From Turicibacter sp. (GTDB lineage Bacteria > Bacillota > Bacilli > MOL361 > Turicibacteraceae): a DNA stretch of 7,522 bases. A program made the translations under genes and the position numbers. The DNA lies in the NCBI GenBank assembly GCA_030531025.1, contig JAUMTV010000137.1, positions 1 through 7,522 of the forward strand. The letters are read 5' to 3'. The notes beneath the pieces were generated by a model, which did no database searches, was not told the DNA's origin, and was given only the letters and a program-made list of their open reading frames with translations. Of the stretch, positions 1 to 5,641 are shown piece after piece; position 1 is the first letter of the stretch; every line of letters starts with the position of its first letter.

Positions 1-3
1 ATC

Positions 4-16
4 GTTGCCTTGCAAC
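4..16 (+). other. F hairpin at the window edge (start of unit 1)
   Basis: GTTGC and GCAAC pair around a 3-base CTT loop. The same hairpin core precedes units 2 and 4 (576-588 and 1452-1464), so the array extends to the left of the window. The outer arms of this copy are cut off or not recognisable. Confidence 0.5.
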
Positions 17-64
17 AGTTAGCCACTTCATGAAACCATTTACTAAGATAAACACTCATTAAAG

Positions 65-397
65 AACTAATTTTCCCGCTACTTTGAAATCCTTTTTATT
101 AAATGAAAAAACTAACCATCAAGACTCCACGCCTAACATATGTCAGTATGTAGGAAACTCGGAGGATGGATGGTTAGTAAGAAGCATAGTTTTAGTGCTA
201 AAAATCTAATAAGAAAAGGTGAATGATGTGTGAGCATGATTCACCTATCCTTTTACTATTGTCATCAAAACCTATATTCTAATAACCCTAACTAGCACAT
301 CCACCGCACCTGAATATCCGCTAGGATAGAAGTCGAGTGGATGGTTAGTTAGGAGTCATGTAATTAAATTCATTCTTGTAGCGGGAAGCACCTAGTT
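65..397 (+). ncRNA. Array unit 1: structured RNA candidate with two B-type stems
   Basis: The closing helix is TTCCCGCTAC (73-82) with GTAGCGGGAA (378-387), 10 bp; a further AACTA (65-69) can pair with TAGTT (393-397). Inside, stem B pairs ACTAACCATC (111-120) with GATGGTTAGT (169-178), all 10 bp, and carries an inner CCT-A-ACATA/TATGTAGG hairpin with a bulged A. Hairpin C is reduced to a remnant near 190-205. Hairpin D is at 217-246. A second B-like stem at 288-352 pairs CTAACTA with TAGTTAG and CATCCAC (298-304) with GTGGATG (337-343); no other unit has it. Strand is inferred. Confidence 0.7.
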
Positions 398-431
398 AAT
401 CAAACTCTATTTAATATCCTGTCACAAAAGA

Positions 432-476
432 ATAAGGATACCCATATCGCACCTTGTGTCGTGTGGATTTTCTTAT
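432..476 (+). terminator. E hairpin after unit 1, terminator-like
   Basis: ATAAG (432-436) and CTTAT (472-476) flank an inner helix ACCCATAT/GTGTGGAT. On the plus strand this contains two T-G wobbles and one C-A mismatch, so it forms better as plus-strand RNA than as its complement. The 3' arm runs into a T-rich segment. The flanks are shared with the E hairpins at 1307 and 1828. Confidence 0.5.
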
Positions 477-560
477 CACCTTGCTATCTAAATGATCTCC
501 TGAATAAGAAGATCAATCTAATAAAATCTATTCCCTGTTAAATGTATGAGATTAAAACAT

Positions 561-600
561 CCTCCAACCTCATCCGTTGCCCTGCAACCGTTTTGGGGGG
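561..600 (+). other. F hairpin before unit 2
   Basis: CCTCCAA (561-567) pairs with TTGGGGG (593-599) through one T-G wobble. Inside is the GTTGC/GCAAC hairpin (576-588). There is no T-tract after it, so it is a structural element rather than an obvious terminator. Confidence 0.5.
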
Positions 601-630
601 AAGTTCTCTTCTACTAAGATGATCTGTAAG

Positions 631-933
631 TATTAATGTCCCGCTACTAAGAATAATCTCTATTAGATAAAAAAAAACTAAGCAGCCACCCCACCGCCCC
701 AATATCGGCACGATATGGGGAGAAAAAGGGATGGATGCTTAGTAATTATCTGAATTAATAAGACATTCGCTAAGTGCGAAAATCATTCAATTTGAGCCTT
801 AGCATCGAATAAGAAAAGGCGAATGATGTCAATCTTTTCTGACATGATTCACCTATCCGTTATCTGTTGCTGTTGTTAGTCATGAATCATGTAGTTTAAG
901 TTCCTCATGGTAGCGGGATAGTCTTGATTAATA
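631..933 (+). ncRNA. Array unit 2: complete structured RNA candidate
   Basis: The closing helix is CCCGCTAC (640-647) with GTAGCGGG (910-917), extended by TATTAAT (631-637) pairing with ATTAATA (927-933). Stem B pairs ACTAAGCA (677-684) with TGCTTAGT (736-743) and holds an inner CCCC-A-ATATC/GATAT-GGGG hairpin with the same bulged A as other units. Hairpin C (769-803) has GCTAAG and CTTAGC arms. Hairpin D (817-854) pairs AGGCGAAT with ATTCACCT, with one C-A mismatch that would be a G-U wobble on the minus strand. A CATGAATCATG palindrome lies at about 880. The unit is not followed by hairpin E, unlike units 1, 3 and 4. Confidence 0.72.
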
Positions 934-1074
934 AAAAGTAAATATTTTTTAAATCACTGAATAAAATAAGAAATTTATTCCTATAACATAGATGTAATTC
1001 CCCCTAGTATTTATGAAATACTCTCTCCGAAATCTTTTCTTACTTTCTTCTCTCTCCTTATAATTATATAATTC
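920..1074. other. Divergent island between units 2 and 3
   Basis: This stretch replaces the E hairpin and linker seen after the other units. It is AT-rich, has a small AGTATTT/AAATACT hairpin at 1006-1022, then a pyrimidine-rich run on the plus strand, and TATAAT-like bases at 1062-1072. I see no gene in it. It may be a deletion scar or an insertion remnant. Confidence 0.4.
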
Positions 1075-1125
1075 CATGAAGCCCTAATGGTTGTATCTTT
1101 TATACAACGATCAGGGCTTTTCATG
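1075..1125 (+). terminator. F-type hairpin before unit 3, intrinsic terminator candidate
   Basis: CATGAA (1075-1080) pairs with TTCATG (1120-1125). Inside, AGCCCT pairs with AGGGCT and GTTGTAT with ATACAAC. The plus-strand 3' arm is followed by four T's, while the minus strand has only two, which favours plus-strand termination. It sits where the F hairpin of other units sits. Confidence 0.6.
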
Positions 1126-1126
1126 T

Positions 1127-1275
1127 CTAAAAATATCCCGCTACACGAAACTAACGATCAAGCACACCCACTCGCCGTATGCAATAGGCGGGTAACTAGG
1201 TGGGATTGATCGTTAGTGACTGTTTTAGGGGATATGAAATTTGAAACCTTTTTGTAGCGGGATATTACTGGTTAG
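1127..1275 (+). ncRNA. Array unit 3: minimal structured RNA candidate
   Basis: This is the shortest unit, 125 bases between the outer ends of its closing arms. ATCCCGCTAC (1135-1144) pairs with GTAGCGGGAT (1254-1263). The only internal element is stem B, ACTAACGATCA (1150-1160) with TGATCGTTAGT (1207-1217), 11 bp without mismatch. It is capped by CCCAC/GTGGG and CGCC/GGCG helices. Hairpins C and D are absent. An outer CTAA/TTAG pair at 1127 and 1272 is possible but short. Retention of the closing helix and stem B alone suggests that these two form the core of the motif. Confidence 0.7.
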
Positions 1276-1306
1276 TGAAGCCTGTTTTTTATACTCTATC
1301 TCAAAA

Positions 1307-1353
1307 GATAACGATACCCACACCGCACTTTGTGTCGTGTGGGTTTTCTTATC
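1307..1353 (+). terminator. E hairpin after unit 3, terminator-like
   Basis: ACCCACAC (1316-1323) and GTGTGGGT (1337-1344) form 8 bp without mismatch, followed by TTTCTT on the plus strand. The outer GATAA/TTATC bases extend the helix. The downstream linker shares 28 identical bases with the linker after unit 1 (499-526 and 1375-1402). Confidence 0.55.
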
Positions 1354-1436
1354 ACCTTATTATCAAAATTATTTCCTGAATAAGAAGATCAATCTAATAA
1401 AAGATAATCCCTGTTAAATAACTGTGATTCAATAAT

Positions 1437-1479
1437 CTTCCATCCCAATCCGTTGCCTTGCAACCGTTTGGGGTGGAAG
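1437..1479 (+). other. F hairpin before unit 4
   Basis: CTTCCATCCCAA (1437-1448) pairs with TTGGGGTGGAAG (1468-1479) over 12 bp with one T-G wobble. This encloses an inner GTTGC/GCAAC hairpin. No T-tract follows, so termination is not evident. The wobble favours the plus strand. Confidence 0.55.
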
Positions 1480-1500
1480 TCCTTCTATACTATAACGATT

Positions 1501-1796
1501 TCTAATTATTACATCCCGCTACTAAGAATGCTCTATGTTAGATAAGAAACTAAACATCAAGCCCTCGCAAACCAACATCCGCAGGATGTGGATGCTCACA
1601 GGGATGGATGTTTAGTGAACACTTGGATTAATGAGAATTTAGGCTAAGGACGAAAATCATTTGATTTGAGCCTTAGCATCCATTGAGAAAAGGCGAATGA
1701 TGTCACTCTTTTTTGACATGATTCGCCTATCCGTTTAGTGTTAGTCATGGATCATGAAGGTGAAATGCTTCCTGTAGCGGGATGGCATCTCGTTAG
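1501..1796 (+). ncRNA. Array unit 4: complete structured RNA candidate
   Basis: The closing helix ATCCCGCTAC (1513-1522) pairs with GTAGCGGGAT (1774-1783). Stem B pairs ACTAAACATC (1549-1558) with GATGTTTAGT (1607-1616), and its inner hairpin CCA-A-CATCC/GGATGTGG keeps the bulged A. Hairpin C (1643-1677) has 7 bp arms GCTAAGG/CCTTAGC. Hairpin D (1691-1728) pairs AGGCGAAT with ATTCGCCT and ATGTCA with TGACAT, with a fixed G-G mismatch between the two helices. This is the best copy to use as the reference for building a model. Strand is inferred. Confidence 0.72.
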
Positions 1797-1827
1797 TTAA
1801 AATTCTTTTTATATTCTGTCTCAAAAA

Positions 1828-1872
1828 ATAAGGATACCCACACCGCACCTTGTGTCGTGTGGGTTTTCTTAT
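1828..1872 (+). terminator. E hairpin after unit 4, terminator-like
   Basis: ATAAG (1828-1832) and CTTAT (1868-1872) enclose ACCCACAC/GTGTGGGT, 8 bp, followed on the plus strand by TTTCTT. It is nearly identical to the copy after unit 3. It could be the 3' end of a unit-4 transcript. Confidence 0.55.
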
Positions 1873-1928
1873 CACCTTGCTATCATGATTTTTTTCTATA
1901 ATTAGAAGATTTACATTTAGAAATCAGT

Positions 1929-1978
1929 ATCCATAACCGTTCAGTCTTTTAAGATTGAACCGTTATGGATTGTATTTT
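1929..1978 (+). terminator. Strong hairpin with T-tract after unit 4
   Basis: ATCCATAAC (1929-1937) pairs with GTTATGGAT (1962-1970). After a C-C mismatch, GTTCAGTCT pairs with AGATTGAAC through one G-T wobble valid only on the plus strand. The 3' side continues TGTATTTTT. This is a good plus-strand intrinsic terminator, found only in this copy. Its first 11 bases recur at 2284-2294 beyond unit 5. Confidence 0.65.
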
Positions 1979-2000
1979 TGAATATCGTGTGATGGATAAC

Positions 2001-2043
2001 GAAAAAGCCTCAATCATTGCTTTGCAATCATTGGGGCTTTTTC
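2001..2043. terminator. Bidirectional intrinsic terminator (F hairpin before unit 5)
   Basis: GAAAAAGCCTCAA (2001-2013) pairs with TTGGGGCTTTTTC (2031-2043), 13 bp with one T-G wobble, and an ATTGC/GCAAT helix caps it with a TTT loop. Five A's before and five T's after make it a classical two-way terminator. It can end plus-strand array transcripts, and it is the first strong stop for minus-strand transcripts leaving the ABC-3C operon. Confidence 0.75.
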
Positions 2044-2084
2044 AATCTCTTAATCCTTAGATAAATACCTCATCAGTAAATTCT

Positions 2085-2254
2085 CCCGCTACGATGAAAG
2101 ATCTTGATGAGATAAAAAAACTAACTAGACAAGCCCCACACCTCACCATACGTCTCGTATGGGAGGGGGTGATTGACGAGTTAGTGTTGTCTTTAGTTCT
2201 AGGTTGATGTTGCTAAGGACGAAAATCATTTGATTTGAGCCTTAGCATCGAATA
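2085..2254 (+). ncRNA. Array unit 5: truncated copy next to the ABC-3C operon
   Basis: The unit opens with CCCGCTAC at 2085-2092. Stem B pairs ACTAACT (2120-2126) with AGTTAGT (2179-2185) and has an inner CCTC-A-CCATAC/GTATGG-GAGG hairpin with the typical bulged A. Hairpin C (2212-2249) is identical over 38 bases to that of unit 4 (1643-1680). After the shared bases GCATCGAATA, also present after hairpin C of unit 2, the similarity stops. Hairpin D and the closing GTAGCGGG arm are missing, so this copy cannot form the closing helix and is probably a broken relic. Confidence 0.65.
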
Positions 2255-2315
2255 GCTTTCTATTTAGGTTTAATAATCTTTTTATCCATAACCGAGTCTA
2301 CTGCAAAAAGTTATA

Positions 2316-4058
2316 TCACTTGTCGTATGGAATATCCTTAGTCATCCCTAATAATTTATCTTTATCTGAAGAATCAGTAAGTTCTAAAATTGTATTCTTT
2401 TCAATTAAACGTTTAATTCTTTCAAACTCTGCGACTTCAACTACATCTCCTAAGGATAAAATTAAATCTTCGTTTATTGATGTTATATACTGAATTGAAG
2501 AGGATTTAGTTTCTGCTTCAACAATCTTTAATAAAGATACTCTTTGCCTAGGATCCATGTTAGCAAATAATCTACTGTCGTGAAAAATAAAGTTGTTTTT
2601 ATGATTTTTTAATTTAAGTAATGTCATGTCAAAGCAAAACATACAAACCTCACTAATACCATCAGACGAATCACCAATTATTTTAGCATTTATATCAAAC
2701 ATTAATTGATTATCTCCATCGTTAACTTTAATATCTAGACCACTAGCCTTATCTTTGTAAAAGGCCTTTGAATAACCACGAAAAGTATTCATTATTTCTT
2801 CTAATAATATATTATTTGACTTAATGTATTTATTTGCTGTAAGCTTACTTTTTTCAATTTCAATACTAACACTGGATAGTTTTTCATTATATGTCTCTAT
2901 AATACTCTTATAATCATTAACTTTTTGTAACTTTAGTTTCAAATCATTTAATTGTTCATTTAGAACAACATATTCGTCTAAGGCTCCATGATCTCCTAAA
3001 AATTTCAACATCTGATCTATTTTTTTTGAGTGTTCTGAAATTTTTTTATCTATTTCATTTTTTTTATTGTTAAAAGTCTGTTTTTGAGAGTTTAATCTCA
3101 TTTTTCTGCTCGAAAGCAGTTTCTCGTGAAAATTTGTAACTTCACTTATCTCTCTTACTACATCTTTTTGAAAAACTATCTTTGCTTCTTCGTACATTTT
3201 TAAAATGCTTTCTAATTGAACTTCTGATTTAATGTTTAGACTTTTATCAATTTTTCTAATAGCATTATCAATTAAAATCCTTTCATTAATTAGTTGATTC
3301 TTCTCATAGGTTAGCTGATCAGCTTTACTTTGAATTTCTTTGTAGTTTTCTGCTATATTAAATTCTTTTAAACTATTCTTCAATTCCTCAATTTTATCTT
3401 TGAGATCAATTATCTCAATGTCAATATCCTCTTTATCCACTAGATATTCTCTTAAAACTGGATCATCTTTTATAGATTTTCTTGTTTTTTTAATCTCATC
3501 TATTGATTTTTTGAATTTCATTTTATTTTGAATTAAATAAGCATCTATTCCTAATAAATATGCATTATTAACAAGTTGATTATACGGTTTCTCCTTTTTT
3601 ATATATGTATCATATTTTACGTAGCTAGATTTATATCGCCTAATAAACCTCGAAATTAGACTTCTAAAGGAAATTCCATCGATTTTATTTTCTAGGTTAA
3701 GTCCAAATATTTTTTCTCCTAAAAAACTGGTATATTTTTTTAATCTCATTTCTTTTCCATTAACTATTACTAAACCTTGACTACTACAACTTCTACTTAC
3801 AACTATATATTCATTATCGATTTCAAATTCAAGGGTGAAAATCCAGTCATTAAGACATTCTTCGAACACTGCTATAGGCTTACTTCCCAAACAAAAGTGT
3901 ATAATTTCAATAATTAGTGATTTCCCTACTCCATTATAAGTATCGCCTAACTTTTTTTCAGTAGGATTCTCTCGTTTTCCTACTATAAAGTTAAGTCCTG
4001 GTTTGAATTCGATAGAATGGAATTCTTCTTTATTAGCACTAAGCTTTTTTAAGTACAT
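2316..4058 (-). CDS. ABC-3C system ATPase, SMC/Rad50-like with DUF2326 C-terminus
   Basis: A 580-residue P-loop ATPase with the split head plus coiled-coil plan of SMC/Rad50 proteins. The N-terminal half-head (1-165) has the Walker A motif NGVGKS (42-47), preceded by the long insert after GLNFIVG that is typical of the DUF2326 type. Residues 175-425 are Lys/Glu/Ile-rich coiled coil. The C-terminal half-head has a signature-like SSDGISEV (464-471), a Walker B-like FIFHD ending at D494, and QYITSINED (523-531). In the family (ABC-three-component systems, defined by comparative genomics) the ATPase is thought to sense invading nucleic acid and control the partner protein; that role is inferred here. 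Its ATG overlaps the upstream gene by 10 bases and follows GGGAGGTG at 7-base spacing. It is complete, and its low GC sets it apart from the lysis genes. Confidence 0.88.
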   Translation of the reverse strand: MYLKKLSANKEEFHSIEFKPGLNFIVGKRENPTEKKLGDTYNGVGKSLIIEIIHFCLGSKPIAVFEECLNDWIFTLEFEIDNEYIVVSRSCSSQGLVIVNGKEMRLKKYTSFLGEKIFGLNLENKIDGISFRSLISRFIRRYKSSYVKYDTYIKKEKPYNQLVNNAYLLGIDAYLIQNKMKFKKSIDEIKKTRKSIKDDPVLREYLVDKEDIDIEIIDLKDKIEELKNSLKEFNIAENYKEIQSKADQLTYEKNQLINERILIDNAIRKIDKSLNIKSEVQLESILKMYEEAKIVFQKDVVREISEVTNFHEKLLSSRKMRLNSQKQTFNNKKNEIDKKISEHSKKIDQMLKFLGDHGALDEYVVLNEQLNDLKLKLQKVNDYKSIIETYNEKLSSVSIEIEKSKLTANKYIKSNNILLEEIMNTFRGYSKAFYKDKASGLDIKVNDGDNQLMFDINAKIIGDSSDGISEVCMFCFDMTLLKLKNHKNNFIFHDSRLFANMDPRQRVSLLKIVEAETKSSSIQYITSINEDLILSLGDVVEVAEFERIKRLIEKNTILELTDSSDKDKLLGMTKDIPYDK

Positions 4059-4285
4059 CTATAAACACCTCCCTTTTCATTAATATCAATTGCTCCTATA
4101 GTATATAAATAATCAAGAGCTAATATAAAATTATCAAATGATATAGTAATATTTAAGTTTTTATCGTTAGAAATAGTGTTCCAAATCTTGTCAACACTTG
4201 GATTATCTTTCAAAGTGGTTAATAGGATTGCACCTATTGCAAATAACGATTCAGATAATTTAACATGCTTCTTAGGTAAAATCAT
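4049..4285 (-). CDS. ABC-3C system middle component (probably the MC6 type)
   Basis: A 78-residue protein without membrane segment or signal peptide. It reads as a small helical, winged-helix-like fold: MILPKKHVKLSESL at the start, a hydrophobic helix FAIGAILLTTL, then SFDNFILALDYLYTIGAIDI near residues 50-70. I recognise this pattern from the short middle components that sit between effector and ATPase in ABC-3C operons, and the ILP-KH start with the FDNFILALD-L--IGAID ending fits the MC6 class. The class number is from memory and less certain than the role. In the family it is thought to link the ATPase to the CTD protein. The gene follows the upstream stop by 3 bases, its ribosome site GGAGGAG lies in the end of that gene, and it overlaps the ATPase start, so all three are translationally coupled. 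Confidence 0.8.
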   Translation of the reverse strand: MILPKKHVKLSESLFAIGAILLTTLKDNPSVDKIWNTISNDKNLNITISFDNFILALDYLYTIGAIDINEKGGVYRCT

Positions 4286-4288
4286 CTC

Positions 4289-5242
4289 TTATCTCCTCCA
4301 ATCATTAGGTTGCTCAAAAATATCACAACTTTCAAAGTAATAGGCCATCAAACACTCAATAGCTTGTTGAATCATACTATCATCTTTATTTGGAGAACTT
4401 TTTTCCAAAATATACATATATCTTCTATCAGCAAAATGTTTTTCATCATCTTTAATTTCTTCCTTAGATTGATCATATAATTTTTTAAATCTATCTTTTA
4501 TATCTTCTCTTAAGAAATCCCCATTATTATTAAAATAGATCTCTAAGTCACCATAATTAAATCCTGCTCTTTGTAGTCTAATTTTAATTATCCTGCTTAA
4601 TCCATTGAAAGTTATTTTTTCATCAAAGTCCGGAATATATAAATCATCGTTGTAACTCTTACCTGGTAATGCCATTATGTGTTCTATTACATTATTTAGT
4701 GCATCGTAGTTTAAATTATAGATAGATTTAGTGCTGGGTAAGAGTCCTATTATATTGATAATTTGAAGTTCAGACAATTCAAAAAATATATTTTCTAAAT
4801 CCTTCGCTGTAATTAACCCGACTTCTATTCCGCTGGATTCTTGAAGCATATTAATAGTTCTTTTTAATTCCAATATTTTTTGATGTACTGTTGGAAATGC
4901 TCCCTTATATTTATCATTTACAACATAATAAAACTTTTTTATCTCTACATTTGTATTCCATTTTTCAAGTAAGCCATTGAAATCCTCTTGTAACTTTTTT
5001 ATAGCACTATCTATACTTTTAGCTAAATCTTCTGGTCCATAAACTTGATAAAATGTTCCTTCATCTATCAAATATCCATCATTTTTCATATCCCCAAAAG
5101 ATCCCTGTGGTTTAACTGCCTGAAAACTAGAATATCTTTGTCCCATTATTGTTATAAATAAATTTTCGAATGCTTGAGCATCAGAAGTATATATTTTATT
5201 TTGAAACATTATATGGGCTAAGTATTTATCATCTCTGTCCAT
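4289..5242 (-). CDS. ABC-3C system CTD-containing protein with degenerate nuclease-like N-terminus
   Basis: A 317-residue first gene of the operon. I place the start at the ATG at 5242 because GGTGAGG lies 6 bases upstream; a GTG at 5254 would add four residues but overlaps that site. The N-terminal region (20-110) has FENLFITIMGQRY, then GDMKNDG (50-56) and TFYQVYGPED (63-72). This resembles the core of a PD-(D/E)XK nuclease fold, but the usual Q-x-K ending reads Q-V-Y, so catalysis may be lost or changed. The C-terminal region (about 165-317) ends IECLMAYYFESCDIFEQP, the hallmark of the ABC-3C C-terminal domain, which couples the effector to the ATPase. The role as defence effector or sensor is inferred from family and context. 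Confidence 0.82.
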   Translation of the reverse strand: MDRDDKYLAHIMFQNKIYTSDAQAFENLFITIMGQRYSSFQAVKPQGSFGDMKNDGYLIDEGTFYQVYGPEDLAKSIDSAIKKLQEDFNGLLEKWNTNVEIKKFYYVVNDKYKGAFPTVHQKILELKRTINMLQESSGIEVGLITAKDLENIFFELSELQIINIIGLLPSTKSIYNLNYDALNNVIEHIMALPGKSYNDDLYIPDFDEKITFNGLSRIIKIRLQRAGFNYGDLEIYFNNNGDFLREDIKDRFKKLYDQSKEEIKDDEKHFADRRYMYILEKSSPNKDDSMIQQAIECLMAYYFESCDIFEQPNDWRR

Positions 5243-5607
5243 TACTTTCCTCACCTTATTTTTTATAGCTAATAATAATCCTAGTTCAATTAAGCTATCT
5301 AACTATTATTATCTATACTGTATTATAATACGTATATCTACTTTATTATAACAAAGTTAACATCAATATTTAAATATTACAGATAACGTAATAAGAGTAA
5401 AAAAAATAAAATTGAGATATGTTAAATGATGTTACTTGCAATAATTTACACTGTATCAAAAGATTTAGAATCAAAAAAAATAAAAATTAAAATTACGTCT
5501 ATTTAACTTAAAAATTAATAATAATTCATTCTTTATTCATATACGATGAGTCGCTGATGTTATTCTACTGATTATCTTTCTTATCTAAACTTTTTCTTTA
5601 AAAAATT
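5243..5607. other. AT-rich intergenic region between lysis cassette and ABC-3C operon
   Basis: About 360 bases, extremely AT-rich, with no convincing gene on either strand. The part next to the operon holds palindromes and TATAAT matches (5320-5378). The part next to the lysin has runs of A and T only. It shows no similarity to the left-hand array and no visible tRNA or attachment site. It probably carries the ABC-3C promoter and marks the right edge of the cargo. Confidence 0.6.
5320..5378 (-). promoter_or_regulatory. Candidate promoter and palindromic operator for the ABC-3C operon
   Basis: On the minus strand, perfect TATAAT boxes lie at 5345-5350 and 5322-5327, 80-110 bases upstream of the first ATG. 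No good -35 box was found. GTATTATAATAC (5320-5331) and AATATTTAAATATT (5365-5378) are perfect palindromes, and CTTTATTATAACAAAG (5341-5356) is a near palindrome over the first box. This may be repressor binding, but such sequences arise easily in AT-rich DNA. Confidence 0.35.
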
Positions 5608-5636
5608 AACAAAAAAGAGAGAATGTTTCGTTCTCC
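5608..5636 (-). terminator. Intrinsic terminator of the lysis cassette
   Basis: On the minus strand, GAGAA and TTCTC (arms 5631-5635 and 5619-5623) form a short hairpin followed by TC and six T's, directly after the endolysin stop. The 5 bp stem is weak, but position and T-tract fit a terminator separating the lysis genes from the ABC-3C operon. Confidence 0.5.
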
Positions 5637-5641
5637 CCCTG

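Larger units (their letters stand above)
1..2254. repeat. Tandem array of five structured, apparently non-coding units
   Basis: This 2.25 kb stretch has no ORF with a believable start on either strand. It is built from repeats of one plan: hairpin F, then the arm CCCGCTAC, stem B, hairpin C, hairpin D, the closing arm GTAGCGGG, and hairpin E. The opening arm occurs at 75, 640, 1137, 1515 and 2085; the closing arm at 378, 910, 1254 and 1774. Start-to-start distances are 565, 497, 378 and 570. Loops and linkers have diverged, while stems stay paired through compensatory changes. Wobbles and T-tracts lean towards plus-strand transcription. The size of a full unit and the phage setting recall GOLLD and ROOL RNAs, but no family could be assigned. 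The array starts before the window: base 4-16 is already an F hairpin. Confidence 0.85.

Noticed and set aside
990..1012. AGGGGG followed by ATG on the minus strand within the array
   Set aside because: The frame reads ATG TTA TAG, so it stops after two codons.
111..1616. Integron-like attC sites, suggested by stems that start CTAA and end TTAG and keep structure but not sequence
   Set aside because: The ends do not fit the R box consensus (RYYYAAC and GTTRRRY), no gene cassettes lie between them, no integrase is visible, and each stem sits inside a second invariant helix, which attC sites do not have.
1..2254. CRISPR array
   Set aside because: Repeats are hundreds of bases long, diverged and irregularly spaced, without short identical repeats and equal spacers; no cas genes are present.
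1..2254. tRNA cluster or retron non-coding RNA
   Set aside because: No cloverleaf with a GGTTCGA-type T arm was found, and no reverse transcriptase gene is in the window.
5426..5506. Small plus-strand ORF of 26 codons in the AT-rich gap
   Set aside because: No ribosome binding site and a composition expected by chance in AT-rich DNA.
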